From Gramella sp. Hel_I_59 (GTDB lineage: Bacteria > Bacteroidota > Bacteroidia > Flavobacteriales > Flavobacteriaceae), in contig NZ_VFME01000001.1 in assembly GCF_006714895.1 (NCBI RefSeq), positions 3,348,001-3,412,000 of the forward strand: a stretch of DNA of 64,000 bases, written 5' to 3'. Position numbers and translations under genes: made by a program. Positions 53,325 to 61,298 of this stretch are shown piece after piece. Each line of letters starts with the position of its first letter. The first letter of the stretch is position 1. The notes below the pieces were generated by a model. That model did no database searches. It was not told the DNA's origin and saw nothing but the letters and a program-made list of their open reading frames with translations.

Positions 53325-53332
53325 CAAATATA
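53325..53332 (-). promoter_or_regulatory. Minus-strand -7 promoter box
   Basis: On the minus strand TATATTTG is an exact TAnnTTTG box, and a TTGG about 21 bases upstream (around 53356) fits a weak -33. Transcription would start near 53317 and run into the hairpin region. Confidence 0.55.
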
Positions 53333-53356
53333 ACAGTTTAAATAAATCTATACCCA

Positions 53357-54187
53357 ATGTCTGCAGAACTTAAAACACCTATTTCTTACTACGGTGGAAA
53401 ACAGAACCTTATCAATACCATTATTCCGTTATTTCCAGATCATACACTTTACGCTGAACCTTTTATAGGTGGCGGCGCTATTTACTGGGCCAAGAAACCT
53501 TCAGAAATTGAAGTGATTAACGATACCAATAAAGAACTCATCAACTTTTATGAAGTCTGCAAGAACGATTTTGTAGACCTGGAGAAGATGATCAGGATCT
53601 CATTACACTCAAGATCCCTGCACAGCGATGCGAAGGTAGTGTATGACAATCCGCATTTATTTACCAGGATAAAAAGAGCCTGGGCGGTTTGGGTGCTGGC
53701 TTCGCAATCTTTTGCTTCCATGCTGGACGGTTCCTGGGGATATGATAAAAGCAAAGGAACCACTTCACAAAAAATAGCCCGAAGACGTGAAAGCTTTACC
53801 GAAGAATTCAGCATTCGTATGCAGAATACGCAGGTAGAATGCACCGATGCGTTGCGTATCATCAATTCCCGAGACAGTGAAAATTCCTTTTTCTACTGCG
53901 ATCCACCGTATTACAATTCAGATTGTGGCCATTACGACGGGTACAGCATCGATGATTTTGAAAACCTGCTAAAAACCTTATCAAAGATCAAAGGCAAGTT
54001 CTTACTCAGTAGTTATCCCAGCGAGATCTTAAAGAAATACACCAAAGAATTCGGCTGGCAGCAAAAAACGGTAGAACAAACGGTGAGCGTTTCCAATAAT
54101 ACCGGGAAATCTGGAAAGAAGAAAACCGAATCGATGACTGCCAATTATGACCTGAGCAATCCAACGGAAAAGCTGAGTCTCTTTTAA
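53357..54187 (+). CDS. Second DNA adenine N6-methyltransferase, D12 class
   Basis: SAM-dependent methylase of 276 residues, with SYYGGKQNLI (10-19), AEPFIGGGAIYW (33-44) and catalytic DPPY at 182-185, followed by YNSDCGHYDGYS. The protein differs clearly from the first methylase in its middle and C-terminal parts, so it probably recognises another site. It is the first gene after the structured RNA region, and 59 bases precede the tail genes. Protection from host restriction is the usual role. Confidence 0.92.
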   Translation: MSAELKTPISYYGGKQNLINTIIPLFPDHTLYAEPFIGGGAIYWAKKPSEIEVINDTNKELINFYEVCKNDFVDLEKMIRISLHSRSLHSDAKVVYDNPHLFTRIKRAWAVWVLASQSFASMLDGSWGYDKSKGTTSQKIARRRESFTEEFSIRMQNTQVECTDALRIINSRDSENSFFYCDPPYYNSDCGHYDGYSIDDFENLLKTLSKIKGKFLLSSYPSEILKKYTKEFGWQQKTVEQTVSVSNNTGKSGKKKTESMTANYDLSNPTEKLSLF

Positions 54188-54246
54188 AGTGCCGTTTAAC
54201 GGCTGTCCTTTTATCACCAGTAACCGCATCTTATTATTGTACTTGT

Positions 54247-54693
54247 ATGCTGGCAAAGAATAACAATACCATAGAAGATATCTGCGAGGTATCGCTCAAA
54301 AGCGTTTGGGGAAATACCTTCCCAGATCTCGCGGCTATTTACACCACGCTCTCAAAAATACAATGGAAGAGCAGGTCCCGGCAAACTCCCAACGGCAGTA
54401 TTTACGATAATACACTGGAGCTTAGTTATCCCGGTTTAAACGATAAACAGTTCAAGGAACTCGATGATCTCATTCGCGGGATGTACCAGGTACGTGTAAG
54501 AACCGAAAAAGACCAGTATTACGATCTAGCCTGGGAAGATTGTCCCATGGCCGCATCTATAAGTTTTAACAACGGTAGGACTGAAATTACCTTCAGCCAG
54601 AAAGCAATAGAACCCATAAAATATATTGGGGCCGCTGCAGATCCTGTTGAAGAACTAGGATTCCCGTACACCTTAACCTTTACCCTCTCCTAA
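54247..54693 (+). CDS. Phage structural protein, probable tail or baseplate component
   Basis: The 148-residue protein contains NTLELSYPGLNDKQFKELDDL and late beta strands (ISFNNGRTEITFSQKAIEPIKYIG). No named domain is recognised. Its stop overlaps the ATG of the large fibre-like gene (TAATG), so it belongs to that operon. A structural role is inferred from position alone. Confidence 0.5.
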   Translation: MLAKNNNTIEDICEVSLKSVWGNTFPDLAAIYTTLSKIQWKSRSRQTPNGSIYDNTLELSYPGLNDKQFKELDDLIRGMYQVRVRTEKDQYYDLAWEDCPMAASISFNNGRTEITFSQKAIEPIKYIGAAADPVEELGFPYTLTFTLS

Positions 54694-56435
54694 TGCCATA
54701 TCCAGAAAAAATAGCGTTTCCAGATAAAAAGCAGCGCAGGCCGCTACTAGATCCCGAAGGTCAGGTATCTGCAGATGAAATAAATTTATTTCGTGATAAG
54801 CTTAACGCCAACGCCCTATTTTATGATGTACATGACGATCTCGCTGCGCTACAGGCAAAGTTTTCGAATCCGCCAAAAGGCGCTTTTGCCTATTTGCTGG
54901 ACGGTAGCTGTTATCGCTGTGTAAATCTTGGATGGACCACAGATCCTACTACGCCAGGCGGCGGTGGCGGAGCTACTTATTTTAAAGGATATTTTGTAGA
55001 TACTGAAGGCGGACAGAGCGCCCTGGATAAATTAAGAATCGCCTATCCTAACGGAGAGCCAGGATGGCGTGCAGTATTGCGCGTAGTTGGCGGAAATGAT
55101 AAAGAAGCCATCTGGGATGAAGATGATGCCGACTGGTTTACTTTTGAATTTTCCAGCAGCATAAGCCAGGCGTATGTAGACCAGAAAGCAGCCGAAACCC
55201 TCGAAGCTTCCAAAGCTTATGCCCGGAGTTTAACCGGCGGACAGGCTCTGGAGAAAAAAATTATTTCAGTTAGCAGGAATTACCAGGGCGGGATGGATTT
55301 TAAATTTTCTGCACACTGGATTTTTTACGACCAGGAATTTGGAACCGAAACCGAACCGGTGGTGCAACCTATTACGCTAAATGCTGCCGATGCCACTCAT
55401 GGAAGATTTGACGCGGTAGTACTAAATAACCAGGGCCAGATTGTAAAGATTACCGGAAATGCTTCTGCCACTCCGGAAAAACCAACTATAGATCCAGACA
55501 CTCAAATAGAAGTCACCTTCTTTTTTATTCCTGCGAATGCCGCAGCTCCAGATAGAGTAAGCAATACGCCTATTTATAATGAAGGTGCCGCTCCCGGCTG
55601 GACGGTTACAGAAACTACCGGAGGTGCGCGCATCAATCTTGCCAGCGGAGTAGATCCACAAGATGGCACAATCTCTATTGAAGCAACCGGAATTAAAAGG
55701 TATGATTCGGTCACTTTTACGGCAGATGTTCCTATAGATGCCGGGGAAATTAGAGAACTGCCCTTTTTCTTTAAGAATAAAGTAGCTTATGGAGGAACTA
55801 ACCCTTTAAGTTTTACGATCTACGGAAAAACATCCAGCGGGGAAAGTGTAGGATATTTTCTAGGGAATTTACAGGCGTTTGGTTATGATCTGGATGATAC
55901 GAGCACGTACCAGGATCTTTCCATTCCCATAGATAAACCAACACTTATTTTTATAACTGGCTTTAAAATCCAGTATGTAGGCTTAGACAGTGCAAATTTT
56001 GGTTTCTTCCTGGATAATATTCGCTATACCAAGGGAGATTATATACGCGCTGAAGATTTTATCTCCAGGGAAGAATATGATCTAAAGGTAGCGGAGTTGG
56101 AGTCTGCACTTGCCAGTAATTTACAATCTGCAAAGGATCATGCAGATCAAAAAGATGCTCCAGTAATTGTGGATATCTCCAGAGAATTAACTGCGGCAGA
56201 TATTGATAAAATATTATTTGTGATCGCATCTGTGACTTTAACCTGGCCATCTCCTGGAATTTCAAATTTTAGAGCGAATCTCGAATGCAACGCAGGAGGA
56301 GCTGCAGTGATCGCAGATCAGGCTCAAACTCCTGGAGAGGATCTGGATGCTCCAAACGGATCAGATATCGAGGCCGATGGATCTGCATATTTATTTATTG
56401 AGCCAGTGAATGGAAAATTAAGGATCTCGAAATAA
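54693..56435 (+). CDS. Phage tail fibre or baseplate-type protein
   Basis: The 580-residue protein has an N-terminal module with DEINLFRDKLNANALFYDVHD and a Gly-rich hinge (PGGGGGATYF). A beta-rich middle (about 200-480) with jelly-roll-like strands follows (GAPGWTVTETTGGARINL-type pattern, VTFTADVPID). A coiled coil lies near 470-500 (LKVAELESALASNLQSAKDHA), and a small C-terminal domain ends it. This fits a trimeric host-recognition fibre. No catalytic motif is seen. It is translationally linked to genes on both sides. Confidence 0.6.
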   Translation: MPYPEKIAFPDKKQRRPLLDPEGQVSADEINLFRDKLNANALFYDVHDDLAALQAKFSNPPKGAFAYLLDGSCYRCVNLGWTTDPTTPGGGGGATYFKGYFVDTEGGQSALDKLRIAYPNGEPGWRAVLRVVGGNDKEAIWDEDDADWFTFEFSSSISQAYVDQKAAETLEASKAYARSLTGGQALEKKIISVSRNYQGGMDFKFSAHWIFYDQEFGTETEPVVQPITLNAADATHGRFDAVVLNNQGQIVKITGNASATPEKPTIDPDTQIEVTFFFIPANAAAPDRVSNTPIYNEGAAPGWTVTETTGGARINLASGVDPQDGTISIEATGIKRYDSVTFTADVPIDAGEIRELPFFFKNKVAYGGTNPLSFTIYGKTSSGESVGYFLGNLQAFGYDLDDTSTYQDLSIPIDKPTLIFITGFKIQYVGLDSANFGFFLDNIRYTKGDYIRAEDFISREEYDLKVAELESALASNLQSAKDHADQKDAPVIVDISRELTAADIDKILFVIASVTLTWPSPGISNFRANLECNAGGAAVIADQAQTPGEDLDAPNGSDIEADGSAYLFIEPVNGKLRISK

Positions 56436-57217
56436 TGAGCAGGACAAATTTTAATTTTTCAAAAAGGCAGAAATTACAAGGAGAGCCAGTACAATTTATA
56501 GAAGAAAGTAAATTCTCTATCGGAGCAGTTTATTCTTTATTTATGCCTGATTCTGGGGATGCAATTTTCCATATACATTTAACCAATTATAATCTTTATA
56601 AAAATACTCTTCCTAAGCCTTTTGATTTATCAAGCTCAATCACAAGCACGTCCGGATCACTCAGTCCTACTACTTTTCAGACTTCATTATTTTTTAAACC
56701 TGATGGCACTAGATTTTTTTATGGCACAGATGCTCAAAAAAGGATATACAGCTGGGATCTAGCAACGCCCTGGGATGTTACAACTAGAACAGGCACAAGA
56801 AAAAACAGCCCTATGACTTTTCCTTTTATTCATGGTTTATATTTTTCTCAGGATGGATTAAATTGCGTTATAGCAGATGGAAGTAATGGAATTAGAAAGT
56901 GCGAGCTTTCAACAGCTTGGGATATAACAAAAATAAATTCTGGAACTATAATTTACAATGCTCCCGACTACTTGGATGGAATTTCTTTTTATGATAGCGG
57001 TAAAAAGTTTATTTATTCCACTAGGGATGGCGCGAAATTAGAACTATTTGAAGTATCAAATCCTTACGATTTTACAACAATAGTCAAAAGCTACACATTT
57101 ACAGACGCTGTAAATTTTGCATCTGGAGGTCTTGGGATGTCAGCAACTAGCGATGGTAAAAAAATAATCTCCGGGAGAGGAACGTCAAAAATCGTATTAC
57201 TGAATAATAATTTTTAA
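56435..57217 (+). CDS. Beta-propeller tail protein
   Basis: The 260-residue protein shows repeated blades, each with a Phe-rich strand then a Trp-Asp/Tyr-Asp turn: SWDLATPWDVTT, KCELSTAWDITK and LFEVSNPYDFTT, with linking LFFKPDGTRFFYG, LYFSQDGLNCVIA and ISFYDSGKKFIYS. This is a WD40-like or SMP-30-like propeller. In a phage tail operon it may bind host glycans or mediate attachment. The start overlaps the previous stop (TAATGA). Sequence is AT-richer than its neighbours. Confidence 0.65.
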   Translation: MSRTNFNFSKRQKLQGEPVQFIEESKFSIGAVYSLFMPDSGDAIFHIHLTNYNLYKNTLPKPFDLSSSITSTSGSLSPTTFQTSLFFKPDGTRFFYGTDAQKRIYSWDLATPWDVTTRTGTRKNSPMTFPFIHGLYFSQDGLNCVIADGSNGIRKCELSTAWDITKINSGTIIYNAPDYLDGISFYDSGKKFIYSTRDGAKLELFEVSNPYDFTTIVKSYTFTDAVNFASGGLGMSATSDGKKIISGRGTSKIVLLNNNF

Positions 57218-57220
57218 AAC

Positions 57221-57679
57221 ATGATAGTAAGAAGCAAAATACATCTTTTATACGATGCTTTAGAAAGCAAAAAAGGAATAATAAGCCCGGAGATCCAATC
57301 GATTAAAAGAAATATTAAATCTGGAAATTACGAGATCGAGATTTTTGATCGATTAAAAGTGGAGAGGCAAGATCCAGCTCCAGGATCTCCGATTTTTATT
57401 TATCAATTTTTGAGAAAGCGAGTTAAAACTTATAGTCCTGCACAGATCTCTCAGCTTTTCGATTTATTTGGATCCAATATTATCAAAGGAGAGAATGATT
57501 TCGATCCTAAATTTATAGGCACTTTGCCAGAGGCTTTGTTATTCACCAGCAACACTACTTCCATATATGGCAGCCTGGCCAAAACTCCGGAGGAGATTTT
57601 AAACGGAGCAGCTGGAGCTTTCGAGCTCATCGATGAAAGCCTGGAAATCCAGCCGGATCCAGATCCTGCGGTTCCGTAA
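57221..57679 (+). CDS. Phage protein of unknown function (tail operon)
   Basis: The 152-residue protein starts with a helical segment (HLLYDALESKKGIISPEIQ) and has QISQLFDLFGSNI in the middle and an acidic Pro-rich end (IQPDPDPAVP). It is the last gene of the tail run and lies 29 bases before a terminator. It may be a chaperone or tail accessory protein, but nothing in the sequence proves this. Confidence 0.5.
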   Translation: MIVRSKIHLLYDALESKKGIISPEIQSIKRNIKSGNYEIEIFDRLKVERQDPAPGSPIFIYQFLRKRVKTYSPAQISQLFDLFGSNIIKGENDFDPKFIGTLPEALLFTSNTTSIYGSLAKTPEEILNGAAGAFELIDESLEIQPDPDPAVP

Positions 57680-57705
57680 TTTCCTGTCCTTTTCTACCCT
57701 ACTCT

Positions 57706-57745
57706 AAAAAAGCACTTTTGTTAATACACTGAAAGTGCTTTTTTT
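57706..57745 (+). terminator. Intrinsic terminator abutting the next start codon
   Basis: AGCACTTT (57711-57718) pairs with AAAGTGCT (57732-57739), followed by T7. The ATG of the next gene begins at the very next base (57746). The gene after it must be expressed by read-through, a promoter inside the hairpin, or leaderless initiation. Confidence 0.8.
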
Positions 57746-58363
57746 ATGAGATTGATTTCCTTCCTTAAAAACCTGTTTACCAGCACCAATGATTTCTTTA
57801 TGCAGGATGATCATTTGATCTTCCAGGCTAAAAGAGATATGGATGTGATGCTGCAGCTCTGGCAATATGAGATTAGCGAACGCGGTCCCTATAACCAGGC
57901 TTTTGATTATTTCTTAAGAAACCCAAAACATTTTAACGGCGCCAGCATGACTGAAGAGTTATGTGATATTCCGTGGCTGGACCTGGACGCCATGCTGCAC
58001 GATTATTTATATGTAGGTCTCAACGCTTCAGCTAGCCTTAAAATGACGTGGCGCGCAGATAAATTACTGAGACAGGAAATGCGTAGACGTGGGAAAAGCA
58101 GCTGGAATACCGGGTATAGGTTTGCTATGCTTACCCTTAAAACCCCATTCTTCCTGGCGTGGGCATACCTGGTAAAAGGTAGAAGAATAAGCGATTCACA
58201 AAAAAGAGATCTTAAAATAATTTTTGCACTTCTGGAAAAGGAAGATTCCCGTAAATGGCACGAAAAATACAAAGGTGAAATTACCTGGGCGATCATTATC
58301 ATAGCATTTATTTCCGGCTATCTCTACAGAACAGACTTTTTAAATCAACTGTTGCCATGGTAA
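57746..58363 (+). CDS. DUF1353-like phage protein
   Basis: The 205-residue protein carries AMLHDYLYVG (H85, D86), the core motif of the DUF1353 phage family. A C-terminal membrane helix (about 183-197, ITWAIIIIAFISGYLY) is present. Such proteins are found near lysis genes in phages; some are thought to act on lipids or peptides, without proof. It starts directly after a terminator, and its last seven bases overlap the next gene. Confidence 0.6.
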   Translation: MRLISFLKNLFTSTNDFFMQDDHLIFQAKRDMDVMLQLWQYEISERGPYNQAFDYFLRNPKHFNGASMTEELCDIPWLDLDAMLHDYLYVGLNASASLKMTWRADKLLRQEMRRRGKSSWNTGYRFAMLTLKTPFFLAWAYLVKGRRISDSQKRDLKIIFALLEKEDSRKWHEKYKGEITWAIIIIAFISGYLYRTDFLNQLLPW

Positions 58364-58869
58364 AGTTCTTCCTGTCCATATTCCTGCTTTTAAGCCTAAG
58401 CGTTCATAGCCAGAAAACCGAGGGGTTAATTACCAATTACCCGGAGGTTGTACTTCCTGCCATTCTAGAATTTAACGATGATGCAAATCGTAACGGCTTC
58501 AATTCTAAATACTTTTTAGATAAAGACCTAAGAGGCATACTGATACTTCCTAAAAGCGAATTAAATAATTACTGTGAAAGCGACAATCCATATAGGGCTG
58601 CCAGCATCTGTACAGTATACAACCCACAAAAAAAACGGTATGAAGTAATCATCGTCTTTTCAGAAATAGTATTGAAGCATCCTTCAATTTTTAAAATGCT
58701 TTTATACCATGAGCTTTTTCATTTTTTCGGTCTTGAGCATGAAACCTTAGGACTTATGAGTGGCGATCCTATTCGTATACAAGATTTCACTATTCAGGAA
58801 ATAGACTCAAATTTTAAAAAAGTAAAAACCATCCCACCTAAAAATTATTTCAAAACAATTCTAAAATGA
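58357..58869 (+). CDS. Secreted zinc metalloprotease (metzincin-like) in the prophage
   Basis: The 170-residue protein has a signal peptide (about 1-18) and the metzincin zinc motif HELFHFFGLEH: H118, E119, H122, G125 and H128. A Met-turn-like LGLMSGDP (M134) follows. A Cys pair (C73, C85) could form a disulfide. The short mature length is about 150 residues. It is exported to the periplasm or outside and could act on envelope proteins during lysis or on host targets. Placement between DUF1353 and another secreted protein supports a lysis or virulence-like cassette. Protease activity is inferred from the motif. Confidence 0.82.
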   Translation: MVKFFLSIFLLLSLSVHSQKTEGLITNYPEVVLPAILEFNDDANRNGFNSKYFLDKDLRGILILPKSELNNYCESDNPYRAASICTVYNPQKKRYEVIIVFSEIVLKHPSIFKMLLYHELFHFFGLEHETLGLMSGDPIRIQDFTIQEIDSNFKKVKTIPPKNYFKTILK

Positions 58870-59219
58870 AATTACTAATGCTATTAATGGCTGTATGCTT
58901 CAGCCTTCAAGTGGTAGGTCAGGAACGCTATCATAACATCGATTTGAGAGTCCGAAAAATATATGGTCAAGAAACTTACCTGGAAGGTTCTGGACGAAGC
59001 TATTTAGTTAAGACCGATGATAAGTTTATTGAGGGCAGAGAATACAGATTTATCCTAATTCTTAATTCAAAGCTAGTCGAAGAACTAGAATGTTCAGGTT
59101 GCAGTCCAACATACCCAGCACAAGTTTTTGGTTTTAGAGATAGTGATCGACAAAATAAGTTCGATCTGATACATCTCATGGAAGCCTTTGAAAATTATAA
59201 AAAAGAAAAAAACCAATGA
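58866..59219 (+). CDS. Small secreted protein
   Basis: The 117-residue protein has a signal peptide ending near VVGQ (about residue 19). A beta-rich body follows (IDLRVRKIYGQETYLEGSG, EYRFILILNSK) with two Cys (CSGC) and a charged C-terminal helix. It overlaps the protease gene by four bases, so it may be a partner or inhibitor of the protease. That role is inference from coupling only. Confidence 0.6.
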   Translation: MKLLMLLMAVCFSLQVVGQERYHNIDLRVRKIYGQETYLEGSGRSYLVKTDDKFIEGREYRFILILNSKLVEELECSGCSPTYPAQVFGFRDSDRQNKFDLIHLMEAFENYKKEKNQ

Positions 59220-59270
59220 TATCAACTCAATTGCCCTTAATGACGGTGCTGAAATTCAAAAACTCTAAGA

Positions 59271-59711
59271 ATGTTTAACGAAAAAATTCTGCAGGCACTG
59301 TATGCGGTATTCTTCTTAACCGGTACCATCATTACCTGGTTTTTAGGTTTAGATGATGGAACGCGAAAATTTCTCATTCTGGGAGTAGTAGGTCCTGTGA
59401 TCTCTATGCTTATGAGAAACCTTTTTGATGCCAGCGTTACCAAAAAAGAAGTACTGGCCACCTACGTGCTTGCCTGCATCATGGTATGGTTTGGTTACGA
59501 AATTCACTTGCAATATCAATACGCCACCGTGTTATGCTTAATTGGCTCCTTTGCCTTTGGCATATTTAGCCTGGAGATCATTAAAAACCTGAGAAGAAAC
59601 ATTCCAAAACTTATAGATGGTATTACTGATAGTGCCGGGGGTGCTTTCAAGAAGTTCGCAGATAATCTCGCTGATTGGTTCTCTAATCGCTCTAAAAACA
59701 ATAAGAAATGA
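59271..59711 (+). CDS. Holin candidate
   Basis: The 146-residue protein has three or four hydrophobic segments: LQALYAVFFLTGTIITWFLG, FLILGVVGPVISMLM, VLATYVLACIMVWFGY and ATVLCLIGSFAFGIFSL. A C-terminal cytoplasmic tail rich in Lys and Asn follows (SNRSKNNKK). This topology is typical of phage holins, which are too diverse to identify by sequence alone. It sits between secreted and lysis-associated genes. Confidence 0.55.
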   Translation: MFNEKILQALYAVFFLTGTIITWFLGLDDGTRKFLILGVVGPVISMLMRNLFDASVTKKEVLATYVLACIMVWFGYEIHLQYQYATVLCLIGSFAFGIFSLEIIKNLRRNIPKLIDGITDSAGGAFKKFADNLADWFSNRSKNNKK

Positions 59712-60052
59712 GATTTTTCGAGTACAACAGCTGGTGGTGGGACCTGCCAAACTATTTTCATGATCTGGCCTTTACAATTCTTATGGCCGCATACATGCAC
59801 ATGACCTACGGATTTTTCCTGTATTGGTCCCGTTTGAGATTCCCGGTCAAAGCATACTTCCTTCTTAGAACAGCAATTTACCTGTTTTATATCATGGCAA
59901 AATCTGAAGATTCTCAGTTAGGTATGATGGATCTCTTTTTTCCCATTTACATCCTGGCATACATCGACGGACTTATCATTTTAAACGGCGCAGGATTTTA
60001 CCGCTGCAGAGAAATTATAAAAGCATTTATCAAAATATTTAAATTCAAATGA
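59708..60052 (+). CDS. Phage membrane protein
   Basis: The 114-residue protein has three hydrophobic segments (LAFTILMAAYMHMTYGFFLYW, AYFLLRTAIYLFYIMA, LFFPIYILAYIDGLIIL) and ends basic. It overlaps the holin candidate by four bases and the DUF5675 gene by four bases. It may act with the holin, but no family is recognised. Confidence 0.55.
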   Translation: MRFFEYNSWWWDLPNYFHDLAFTILMAAYMHMTYGFFLYWSRLRFPVKAYFLLRTAIYLFYIMAKSEDSQLGMMDLFFPIYILAYIDGLIILNGAGFYRCREIIKAFIKIFKFK

Positions 60053-60477
60053 AACGATTACTACTAGAAAGAATTAGCGATGACGGTGTGCAAACCCTGG
60101 GCCGGCTTTTCGTCCTGGACAATGACGATATGAGCGAATGGGATTGTGATACGCTGGAGCTGCCCTGGAAAAGAAATTTACAGAATGTTAGCTGTATTCC
60201 TCCGGGAACCTACACCGTAAAGAAAAGAACTTCAGCAAAATTTAAAAACCACTTTCACATTACAGGCGTTGAAGGCCGGGCGTATATTCTTATTCATGCC
60301 GGTAATTACTATACAGAGATTCGTGGTTGCGTGATGGTAGGAATGGGATTAAAAGAGAAGAACGGCGATGGCAGGATGGATCTCCATGATTCCAGAACAG
60401 CTCTTGGAAAATTGTTGAAACAATGCCCAGATGAATTCGAGCTGGAGATCATTAATGGTTTTGCAATAAAAAATTGA
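60049..60477 (+). CDS. DUF5675 family phage protein
   Basis: The 142-residue protein has the family features LPWKRNLQNVSCIPPGTYTVK, IHAGNYYTEIRGCVMVG and DLHDSRTALGKLL. DUF5675 proteins sit in phage lysis regions and are often suspected to be endolysin-like, but catalysis is not proven. The HAGNYYTEIRGC segment has a His-Cys pair that might be active. It overlaps neighbours by four bases on each side. Confidence 0.82.
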   Translation: MKRLLLERISDDGVQTLGRLFVLDNDDMSEWDCDTLELPWKRNLQNVSCIPPGTYTVKKRTSAKFKNHFHITGVEGRAYILIHAGNYYTEIRGCVMVGMGLKEKNGDGRMDLHDSRTALGKLLKQCPDEFELEIINGFAIKN

Positions 60478-60935
60478 GTAACGAACTCCGGAATATAGAA
60501 AGGCGCTTGAAGTTTTTCTGCTTTATGGTAGCGACTTCAACATTTGTGCTGCTTTTCTATCTCTGGGCAATGATTAAAATTATGAACCAATCTAAGTTTG
60601 AAATCAAGGATCTGCTCTATCTCATCATCATTGCAGTGGCGGCCTTTTTTATTTACCAGTTGCATTCAGAATTAAGCGGAACCAATAAGGCACTAGAGAC
60701 TCTGGATAAAAGCCTGGAAGAGCAAAAACTTAAAAATGAAGCCGAGATCCGGAAGATCGACAAAAGCGTGGATAGTTTAAGAGATGCTTCAGAAAAAGAT
60801 ATTCTTACCGCCGAGAAGTTTCAGCAGGAAAAAGAACAACTTAAAAACGATGCTTATGAAAATGCTCCTTATCACATTAATGATGCTGACAGCCTTGCCA
60901 GTCTTATCACAAGGCGCGCAAAAGAAAATAGATAG
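60474..60935 (+). CDS. Membrane coiled-coil protein, inner-membrane spanin candidate
   Basis: Starts at TTG (60474) overlapping the DUF5675 stop (TTGA). The 153-residue protein has two hydrophobic segments (LKFFCFMVATSTFVLLFYLWA, LLYLIIIAVAAFFIYQL). A coiled coil follows (about 68-130, KALETLDKSLEEQKLKNEAEI). The layout resembles an i-spanin/Rz-type protein apart from the second helix. The gene overlaps the next one by 86 bases in another frame. Confidence 0.55.
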   Translation: MSNELRNIERRLKFFCFMVATSTFVLLFYLWAMIKIMNQSKFEIKDLLYLIIIAVAAFFIYQLHSELSGTNKALETLDKSLEEQKLKNEAEIRKIDKSVDSLRDASEKDILTAEKFQQEKEQLKNDAYENAPYHINDADSLASLITRRAKENR

Positions 60936-61236
60936 TTCCCGCCTGGATATGGAAACGCTACAGTACGTAGAATCTGAATTCAGGAAATGCGATCGCATTA
61001 AAGCGCAATCTATCAAAGATGGGTTAACCATGGCAAGCCAGTGGGCTGCGATCGATAAATTAAAGTCGGTCGTAAGCGAATTGGAACTAAAGGATTATCT
61101 ACGCCAGAATAACGCCCAGATAGCCGCTGTAAGATTGGAAGCAGAAGAGAAAAAGAAACAACCCTGGTGGAAAACCGCGTTGTATATATTGACAGCGCTA
61201 ATGACGGGCTATGGTATTGGCTCAGCTGCTAATTAA
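60850..61236 (+). CDS. Signal-peptide protein with C-terminal membrane helix
   Basis: I use the ATG at 60850 (MLMKMLLITLMMLTALPVLSQ), giving 128 residues; a start at 60784 would add residues that do not look like a signal. A signal peptide (about 1-21) is followed by a charged helical body (LKSVVSELELKDYLRQNN) and a C-terminal helix (LYILTALMTGYGIG). It overlaps the preceding gene by 86 bases out of frame, as in Rz/Rz1 pairs. There is no lipobox Cys, so it is not a standard Rz1. Confidence 0.55.
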   Translation: MLMKMLLITLMMLTALPVLSQGAQKKIDSSRLDMETLQYVESEFRKCDRIKAQSIKDGLTMASQWAAIDKLKSVVSELELKDYLRQNNAQIAAVRLEAEEKKKQPWWKTALYILTALMTGYGIGSAAN

Positions 61237-61298
61237 GATTTTACTTGGATTACTTAACATAATATTATAATTTCGTTTAACCCTACTACTAACCCTCT

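Noticed and set aside
53206..53332. Retron or DGR RNA
   Set aside because: The hairpins are suggestive, but no reverse transcriptase gene lies in the window and no template repeat was seen.
57746..58363. Classical phospholipase A2 based on HDY
   Set aside because: HDYLY fits the DUF1353 phage family better, and the calcium-loop pattern of phospholipase A2 is absent.
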